Source: Sphingobacteriia bacterium
GTDB lineage: Bacteria; Bacteroidota; Bacteroidia; Bacteroidales; TTA-H9
DNA: 40,166 nt
NCBI GenBank assembly: GCA_021286705.1
Contig: JAJTBW010000010.1
Span: 1 to 40,166 of the forward strand
Reading direction: 5' to 3'
Shown one piece after another: positions 34,207 through 40,166 of the stretch. The translations under genes and the position numbers were made by a program. How positions within the stretch are numbered: the stretch's first letter is position 1; the number at the start of each line of letters is the position of its first letter. A model generated the notes under the pieces. It searched no databases. It was not told the DNA's origin and saw only the letters and a program-made list of their open reading frames with translations.

Positions 34207-37200
34207 AGATGTTCTCCTGATTATCCTTGTATTTCGATGGAAGCATGCCAAACTCATTTTTGAATATTTTAGAGAAATATCTCGGGTCATTAAATCCAAC
34301 TTCATAAGATATCTCGCTGATAGTTAGCCTTCCTAATGATAACAATTCAGATGCTTTCTTCAACCTGATTAACCTGATCAGCTCAATTGGAGTCTTTCCT
34401 GTTAGAGACATCGTTTTTTTATAGAGATGTACCCTGCTTACTCCAATCTCCTTACTTAACATATTAACCGTTAAATCCGGATTAGAAATGTTCTTGTTAA
34501 TGTGTTCCCTTATTCTTTCCAGTAGTTTTTGGTCAAGAGTCGTTATTGCCTCATTGTTTGTAGTGATCTTCAGGCTCTTCTGATAGTCTTTAATAAACTG
34601 CTGCCTCTGTTTTAATAAGTAATCAATCCTTGATTCAAGTATGTCCAGATTAAAGGGTTTGGTAATGTATTCATCAGCTCCAACTCTAAAGCCTGCAACT
34701 TTATCCTCATGCGTAGATTTGGCAGTCAATAGTATTATCGGCACATGAGAATATTCCGGATTTGTTTTAATCTGTTTGCAAAGTTGATAACCATCCATAA
34801 TAGGCATCATTATATCACTGATTACTAAGTCTGGATCTTGATTCTCAAGGATATTAAGTGCCTCTTGACCATTTTCTGCTTCCAGAATATTAAACCTATC
34901 ACTTAAACTATCGCGTAAGTAACTTCTGAATTCTTGATTATCTTCTACTAATAAAAGAGTTTGTTTCGTTTTATCTATGGTAATATCGGGTGTCTGACGT
35001 TCAATATCCTCTTCAAATTCAGGATCTTCAATTGAATTATTGATTCGATTCCTATTAACCGGAAGTTTAACCGTAAAACAACTTCCTTGTCCTGGTTCAC
35101 TTTCTACAGAGATACTACCACCTAATAGTTCTACAAATTCTTTAGTCAACGAAAGACCTATTCCACTGCCGGTTGTAACAAATTTACGAGGTTGATGAAC
35201 TTGATAAAACCGTTCAAATAGTTTTTCACGATGCTCTTTATCAATACCAATACCCATGTCTTGGACTTTAATTCTGAGCATTTCTGTTTCATCTTCATCA
35301 ATGAGTTGAACTATTACATGAATGCTGCCTCCTTCAGGAGTGAACTTAAAAGCATTTGAGAGAAGGTTGTTTATGATCTTCTCTGTTTTATCAGTATCAA
35401 GCCTCATAAAGAGTTCTGATTCATAGCTTACAAATTGAAGATCAATTCTCTTAGGCTCGGCTAGTTCATGAAATGATTCAACGGTTCTTCGTAAATGATT
35501 GATAATGTTTCCATAAGTAAGATCAGGAGATAATTTATTTGCCTCGGCTTTACGAAAATCTAATAATTGATTTACCAGAAACAATAGTCTTTTCGCATTT
35601 TGCCTAATAAGCTGAAGATGCTTTCTAGTCCCCGGGTCAAGTTCTTTCTTCAGCAGACTATCGAGGGGGGTGAGTATTAGAGTTAATGGAGTTCTGAATT
35701 CATGACTCACATTTGTAAAGAATCTGGTTTTTAACTGATTTAACTCGTACTGTCGAATCGCTTCCTCCTCAGCCTGACTTTTCAGAAACCGGTTACGAAT
35801 TCTCATTGTGATGAAATTTCTTGAGGCAACAATAACCATAATTAGAACTAAAGCATAGAAAAAATAAGCATACCATGACCTATACCAAGGGGGGAGAATG
35901 GTTATCAATACTGTTGCTTCGGTCTTTTTCCACGGGGTGATAAAATCAGTACATTGAACAACAAACCGATAAGTGCCAGGATTCAAGTTGGTAAAGGTTG
36001 CCTTCCTGTCTTGCCAGGTCGTATATATCCATTGATGATTAAAGCCTTCAAGCTTATACCTGTAGTGGATTCTTTTGGGCGTAAGATAATCTAACAATCC
36101 AAAATTGAGTGAAAACATGTTTTCATCAGGCTTAAGCTCTACTGTTAAATCATTCAGAATAGAGGATGTAAGTAAAACTCGGTTGTTTATCTCTTTCCCG
36201 ACTAGAACAGGTTTTCCAAACAGTTCTAAACCTGTGATATAAGGACGAACATCTCTATTTAGTTTTAAATTTTTCTCAGGCAAGAATAGATTAAATCCAT
36301 TCGGTCCTCCAAATATTAATTCGCCTGCTTTTGTTCTTAGGGCTGAACCTTCATTGAATTCCTTACTTTGTAATCCATCAGATTCTGTAAATAACACAGT
36401 GTAATGCTCCAGTAATTCCTCGTTATTGTTGAATTTCAAGACTATTTTAATTAATCCCGAAGATGTACCAAGCCACAATGTACCATTGGCCTCCTCAAGA
36501 ATTGAGAGAATGGCATTATCTCCAAGTCCGCCATCTATTTTTACAGGAATGAATGTGTTCTTTTTTCGATTGAACAGATTCAACCCGTTACGGGTGCCAG
36601 CCCATATCCGCCCTTTTGAATCTTTAAATACATTATATACGAAATTATCTGACAGGCTATTAGGCTCATTAGGAATATTCTGGTAGACAATCATGTTTCG
36701 GGTCAGTCTGTCAAGCACAAAGATTCCTCTATCACTTCCAAACCACATATTGCCATCGTCATCCTCCGTAATATCCATTACAAAATTGGAACTGATGGTA
36801 TTCATCCCATTTCCGTTGTAGTGATAAAATCTACCTGATTTAGTATCAAATCTGTCAAGTCCCCCACCTAGCATACCAACCCAGATAGTGCCTTGTGAGT
36901 CTTCAAAGACATCCCAAACCATGTTGCCACTTATAGAAAATGGATTGGAAGGATCATGTTGGTAATTGGTGAAGCTTTTACCATCATAACACGAAAGCCC
37001 TCCATGATAGGTGCCAATCCATAATTTTCCTGAATGATCAACAAAAAGATCGACAATTACACCGCTATGAAGCGCATTTATTTTGTCAGGATCGGCCTTG
37101 ATCGTTGAAAATGACTCATTTTTTCTATCATAGTAGATAAGTCCGTCTCCATTTGTGCCAATCCAGATATTCCCTTTTTGGTCTTCAGCAAAACAATTGA

Positions 37201-38314
37201 CGTCATTGTATGGCAACGACTTATTATTATTAGGAAAACTTACATAGTGATGAAATCTATAAATGTTTTTATTGTAATAGTTTATACCTTGTTTAAATGT
37301 TCCAATCCATACGATATTTTCTTTACTGACGAAGAGCTCTGTTATTACGTTTTGTTTCAGTCCAGATTCTGTAAAAGCATTATGCGTTACATAATTTATC
37401 GACTGTTTATTATTTGAGAGAATGTTAATGCCTCCATGATCAGTACCGATCCATATATTACCATCGGGTGCTTCTGTAATACATGAAACGTTATTTGAAT
37501 TTAGTGCCGGTGTTGAGTTTGTATTAAAGTATTTTATTATTCCGGATTTTTCAATGACAAATATTCCTAATGCCTCATCATTACAGAAAACCCAGATATC
37601 GCCTCTCTTGGTAACAAAAGACTCAAAAAGCTTCCCGCTAATTTTCACCCGCTCAGCAATCTCTTTAATTCGCCTCTCCAACTTGAGCGTGTTGGGGTTA
37701 ATGATATCAACTATGCCGTTTTCATAAGTGACATAAAGATAATTTTTATCACTTGTTATGTTACTGATTGCTAGCTCTAAAAGCGGACTTTTACTTCCTT
37801 TCTGTGTTGCTATCAGTTTATTATGGTTTGTATAGATATTGTGTTTTAAGATTCCCTCTCCCTGAATTCGAATAAAGACCAATGAATCACCATAGGGTAC
37901 CATCATGTCCATATTATAGTTTTGATAAACCTTCTTATCAGCTACAAGATTGAAGTGGTTGATGCACTCTTCATTATCAGGATTAAATATGTAAAGGTAA
38001 GTTGGAACCTGTATCCAGAACCGTCCAAGTTGGTCTTTAACAATTGTTTGAGCAACATTTCCGGGAATAGATGTAGAATCGTCTTGCTCATGCTTGAATA
38101 CTTTAAAATTGTATCCGTCGTATCGATTCAGCCCTGATCTGGTTCCTATCCAAATAAATCCGTTATTATCCTGAGCAAAACAGTAGATATGATTATGTGA
38201 TAGCCCGTTCTTATAATCTAGCGAGTTAAAAATCAGTTTATCTGACCCAAAGGCAGTAAGTTGAACCAGCCCTATTAGGAGTATTAAGTAGATTTTCCTC
38301 GTCGATGCTTCCAT
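34205..38314 (-). CDS. Hybrid two-component system regulator (HTCS) of the PUL
   Basis: A 1369 aa one-protein sensor and activator. After a signal or first membrane segment come about 14 Reg_prop propeller repeats (residues 30-690, e.g. DNNGFIWIGTRSGLNRYDG, DSKGRIWAGTRNGLNLF) and a Y_Y_Y domain (residues 720-800) that together form the periplasmic sensor. A membrane helix follows at about 812-832 (YAYFFYALVLIMVIVAS). The HisKA domain has His871 in NVSHEFRTPL, and the HATPase has IINNLLSNAFKFTPEGG and GSGIGLSLTKEFVELLGG. The receiver has Asp1167 in VISDIMMPIMDGYQL. The AraC-type DNA-binding domain ends the protein (GFNDPRYFSKIFKNEFGMLPS). All key residues are intact. It lies between the enzyme operon and GH43 and likely activates susC in response to a xyloglucan oligosaccharide. 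Confidence 0.96.
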   Translation of the reverse strand: MEASTRKIYLILLIGLVQLTAFGSDKLIFNSLDYKNGLSHNHIYCFAQDNNGFIWIGTRSGLNRYDGYNFKVFKHEQDDSTSIPGNVAQTIVKDQLGRFWIQVPTYLYIFNPDNEECINHFNLVADKKVYQNYNMDMMVPYGDSLVFIRIQGEGILKHNIYTNHNKLIATQKGSKSPLLELAISNITSDKNYLYVTYENGIVDIINPNTLKLERRIKEIAERVKISGKLFESFVTKRGDIWVFCNDEALGIFVIEKSGIIKYFNTNSTPALNSNNVSCITEAPDGNIWIGTDHGGINILSNNKQSINYVTHNAFTESGLKQNVITELFVSKENIVWIGTFKQGINYYNKNIYRFHHYVSFPNNNKSLPYNDVNCFAEDQKGNIWIGTNGDGLIYYDRKNESFSTIKADPDKINALHSGVIVDLFVDHSGKLWIGTYHGGLSCYDGKSFTNYQHDPSNPFSISGNMVWDVFEDSQGTIWVGMLGGGLDRFDTKSGRFYHYNGNGMNTISSNFVMDITEDDDGNMWFGSDRGIFVLDRLTRNMIVYQNIPNEPNSLSDNFVYNVFKDSKGRIWAGTRNGLNLFNRKKNTFIPVKIDGGLGDNAILSILEEANGTLWLGTSSGLIKIVLKFNNNEELLEHYTVLFTESDGLQSKEFNEGSALRTKAGELIFGGPNGFNLFLPEKNLKLNRDVRPYITGLELFGKPVLVGKEINNRVLLTSSILNDLTVELKPDENMFSLNFGLLDYLTPKRIHYRYKLEGFNHQWIYTTWQDRKATFTNLNPGTYRFVVQCTDFITPWKKTEATVLITILPPWYRSWYAYFFYALVLIMVIVASRNFITMRIRNRFLKSQAEEEAIRQYELNQLKTRFFTNVSHEFRTPLTLILTPLDSLLKKELDPGTRKHLQLIRQNAKRLLFLVNQLLDFRKAEANKLSPDLTYGNIINHLRRTVESFHELAEPKRIDLQFVSYESELFMRLDTDKTEKIINNLLSNAFKFTPEGGSIHVIVQLIDEDETEMLRIKVQDMGIGIDKEHREKLFERFYQVHQPRKFVTTGSGIGLSLTKEFVELLGGSISVESEPGQGSCFTVKLPVNRNRINNSIEDPEFEEDIERQTPDITIDKTKQTLLLVEDNQEFRSYLRDSLSDRFNILEAENGQEALNILENQDPDLVISDIMMPIMDGYQLCKQIKTNPEYSHVPIILLTAKSTHEDKVAGFRVGADEYITKPFNLDILESRIDYLLKQRQQFIKDYQKSLKITTNNEAITTLDQKLLERIREHINKNISNPDLTVNMLSKEIGVSRVHLYKKTMSLTGKTPIELIRLIRLKKASELLSLGRLTISEISYEVGFNDPRYFSKIFKNEFGMLPSKYKDNQENI

Positions 38315-38337
38315 AATTAACCTGTTTAATTGATAAT

Positions 38338-38369
38338 CAAATTTAATGATTTTTCATTTCAGAATGAAA
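38338..38369 (-). promoter_or_regulatory. Promoter of the HTCS gene
   Basis: The minus strand reads TTTC (complement of 38366-38369), 20 bases, TAAATTTG (complement of 38338-38345). The -7 box fits TAnnTTTG exactly and lies 23 bases before the HTCS ATG. Confidence 0.6.
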
Positions 38370-38421
38370 TGGCTGTAATTGTCAGTTGTTGAAATAATTT
38401 ACCTAAATTCTCTAAAGTTAA

Positions 38422-38453
38422 TTTCAATAAATGCGTATTTTTCGATATATTTG
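38422..38453 (+). promoter_or_regulatory. Promoter of the GH43 gene
   Basis: TTTC (38422-38425), 20 bases, then TATATTTG (38446-38453), an exact -7 match. It lies 24 bases before the GH43 ATG. The layout mirrors the HTCS promoter on the other strand of the same 163-base gap. Confidence 0.6.
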
Positions 38454-38477
38454 AGTTATATTATTAATAACTGATTT

Positions 38478-39989
38478 ATGAAGAGAATTTTAACTACTAG
38501 CATCATCTTGTGTTTTGTACTCTCAGTTTTTGGCCAGTTTCAAAGAGAAAATTTGGGGAATTCAAGTGGAAATTTTACGAACCCTCTATTTGCGGGTGAC
38601 TATCCTGATCCAAGTATTTTACGTGATGGGGACGATTATTATATTGTTCATTCATCCTTTGAGTATTATCCAGGTCTATTGATATGGCATTCAAGTGATT
38701 TAATCAATTGGAACCCTGTTACAAATGCCCTCTTTAAAAATGTTGGTTCTGTATTTGCCCCTGATTTAGTAAAGTTTAATGGTCGCTACTATATCTATTT
38801 CCCTGCTGGCCCAACAAACTGGGTCGTTTGGGCTGATGATATAGCTGGGCCATGGAGTGATCCTATTGATTTGAAGATAAGTGGAATTGACCCTGGTCAT
38901 GTGGTAGATAAAACCGGGAAACGATTTCTCTACTTCAGTGATGGCGGTTATGCGCCTTTATCAGATGATGGTCTGCAGATTACAGGCTCCGTAATTCATG
39001 CTTATGACGGTTGGCCAATCCCAAGAGATTGGGCCATTGAGTGTTTCTGTTTAGAGGGCCCTAAATTGGTACAGAAGGGTGACTATTATTATCTTACCGT
39101 CGCTGAGGGAGGAACTGCCGGCCCAGCTACAAGTCACATGATAATCTCTGCCCGCTCAAAATCTCCTTTTGGCCCTTGGGAAAACTCTCCATTTAATCCT
39201 ATTGACAGAACGCTATCTGCTTCAGAGAAATGGTGGTCTAAAGGACATGCAACTCTTTTCGAAGATGCTAATGGCAAATGGTGGATTGTGTTTCATGGCT
39301 ATGAAAAGGAGTTCCAAAACATGGGACGTCAAACTCTTCTTCAACCAATTGAATGGACTAATGATGGATGGTTTAAAATTCCTGAAGGTGTTTCTACTGA
39401 TCAGCCATTTAATATCTCCATTGGAAAAACCGGCAATTCAAACTATTCTCAGAGTGATGATTTTACTGGTAAAACGTTAAAATCACATTGGAAGTTTTTC
39501 GGGGAGTATGATCCCAATAGAATAACTCCTACACAGGATGGTTTAATATTCAGAGGAAAGGGTGAGTCAGTCGGTAATTCATCACCAATGCTTTGCATTC
39601 CCTCTGACCATTCTTATACCGCCGATTTAGAACTGCAAATTGAAAAAGATGCAATTGGAGGTCTTGTCTTATTTTATAATAGTTTTGCTTATAATGGTCT
39701 TTTGGCTACTGAAAATGATATACTTGTAAACCTAAAGGGGTGGCAGTATGTTGCCGAAAAAAAATCACATAACGGGCATGTGTATTTACGCTTAAGAAGT
39801 GTAAATAATCTGGTAGATATGTTCTATAGCCTTGATGGAAAAAGTTGGATAAAGCTTGAAAGCTCTTTCTATTCTGCTGCATTACAACATAATGCTCTTG
39901 GCGGCTTTATGAGTCTTAGAATTGGTATTACGTCAACCGGGAATGGCAATATAATATTGAAGAATTTCAAATATAAACCAATAGATTAA
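38478..39989 (+). CDS. GH43 (subfamily 12-like) alpha-L-arabinofuranosidase
   Basis: A 503 aa secreted enzyme, expected to remove arabinofuranose from xyloglucan side chains. Signal peptide RILTTSIILCFVLSVFGQ, with no lipobox. Five-blade propeller residues are visible: catalytic base Asp44 in DYPDPSILRDG, pKa-modulating Asp96 in FAPDLV, and acid Glu193 in CLEGPKLV. KGHATLFED and GRQTLLQPIEW close the catalytic domain near residue 300. The C-terminal 200 residues form a beta-sandwich of the type joined to GH43_12 enzymes (SDDFTGKTLKSHWKFFGEYD, GGLVLFYNSFAYNGL). BoGH43A of the B. ovatus xyloglucan locus has the same architecture. Beta-xylosidase activity is the main alternative. It is transcribed apart from the main operon, divergent from HTCS. 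Confidence 0.9.
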   Translation: MKRILTTSIILCFVLSVFGQFQRENLGNSSGNFTNPLFAGDYPDPSILRDGDDYYIVHSSFEYYPGLLIWHSSDLINWNPVTNALFKNVGSVFAPDLVKFNGRYYIYFPAGPTNWVVWADDIAGPWSDPIDLKISGIDPGHVVDKTGKRFLYFSDGGYAPLSDDGLQITGSVIHAYDGWPIPRDWAIECFCLEGPKLVQKGDYYYLTVAEGGTAGPATSHMIISARSKSPFGPWENSPFNPIDRTLSASEKWWSKGHATLFEDANGKWWIVFHGYEKEFQNMGRQTLLQPIEWTNDGWFKIPEGVSTDQPFNISIGKTGNSNYSQSDDFTGKTLKSHWKFFGEYDPNRITPTQDGLIFRGKGESVGNSSPMLCIPSDHSYTADLELQIEKDAIGGLVLFYNSFAYNGLLATENDILVNLKGWQYVAEKKSHNGHVYLRLRSVNNLVDMFYSLDGKSWIKLESSFYSAALQHNALGGFMSLRIGITSTGNGNIILKNFKYKPID

Positions 39990-40080
39990 AAATTATTTTT
40001 TAATATATTGGAGTATTCCATTTTATATCTTATTCAAAATCCGGATAGTGAAGTATATAAACTACTGATGAGAGCTGGCT

Positions 40081-40119
40081 CTAGCATCTGGCAACTAGCT
40101 GCTAGTAGCCAGATGCTAG
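40081..40119. repeat. Nested inverted repeat after GH43
   Basis: CTAGCATCTGGC (40081-40092) is perfectly complementary to GCCAGATGCTAG (40108-40119). The loop holds ACTAGC/GCTAGT around a single T, so nearly the whole 39 bases is self-complementary. It lies about 90 bases after the GH43 stop and has no T-run. It may be a transcript end or an intergenic repeat element. The rest of 39990-40166 shows no gene. Confidence 0.6.
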
Positions 40120-40166
40120 TAGCTAATCTTTAAATTTTGAATCTCCTCCCGCCAGCCCCAAACATC

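Noticed and set aside
5137-39989. Xylan or starch as the main target of the PUL
   Set aside because: No GH10, GH11, GH67, GH115 or GH13 is present. The GH31 has the alpha-xylosidase DFGE motif and the endo-enzyme is GH5_4-like with BACON. The SusB-like GH97 alone is not enough to claim a starch locus.

Overview
The window comes from a Bacteroidota genome, most likely of the order Bacteroidales. Evidence: a SusC/SusD pair, many lipoproteins with a C-K/D-type lipobox, a hybrid two-component system (HTCS), an S1 protein with six S1 domains, AT-rich DNA, A-rich start regions without Shine-Dalgarno sequences, and promoter elements of the TAnnTTTG type. I cannot name the genus from sequence alone.

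Layout. 1-4980 is housekeeping or background: a lipoprotein with a predicted beta-helix (minus), rpsA, rnz and tRNA-Arg(ACG), each followed by a clear hairpin terminator. 5137-13861 (minus) is a cytoplasmic sugar block. Read in its own direction it runs xylB (xylulokinase), xylA (xylose isomerase), a XylE-like sugar/H+ symporter, a hairpin, a sodium:solute symporter, and a GH94 cellobiose phosphorylase. 13862-14682 is a long divergent control region. 14683-34148 (plus) is a polysaccharide utilization locus (PUL): SusC, SusD, a PKD-like surface lipoprotein, a hairpin, then GH2, GH97, GH31, an SGNH acetylesterase (CE20-like), a GH5 with two BACON-like domains, and GH3. A perfect terminator follows. 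34205-38314 (minus) is the HTCS regulator, and 38478-39989 (plus) is a GH43 enzyme with its own promoter.

Combined reading. The enzyme set (GH5_4-like endoglucanase with BACON, YicI-like GH31 alpha-xylosidase, GH2 beta-galactosidase, GH3 beta-glucosidase, GH43_12-like arabinofuranosidase, acetylesterase, SusCD, surface binder, HTCS) matches a xyloglucan utilization locus of the type known from Bacteroides ovatus. Unusually, the genes for the released sugars sit head to head with it: xylose goes through XylE-XylA-XylB, and cellobiose goes through the sodium symporter and phosphorolysis. The window therefore seems to encode the whole route from galactosylated, arabinosylated and acetylated xyloglucan to central metabolism. 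No fucosidase (GH95/GH29) and no GH9 are present.

The points I find most worth checking are: the GH97, whose residues match the inverting SusB type and not the retaining alpha-galactosidase type; a near-perfect 26-base direct repeat in the divergent control region; and strong hairpins placed inside apparent operons between transport and enzyme genes. No mobile elements, CRISPR arrays, rRNA genes or broken genes were seen.
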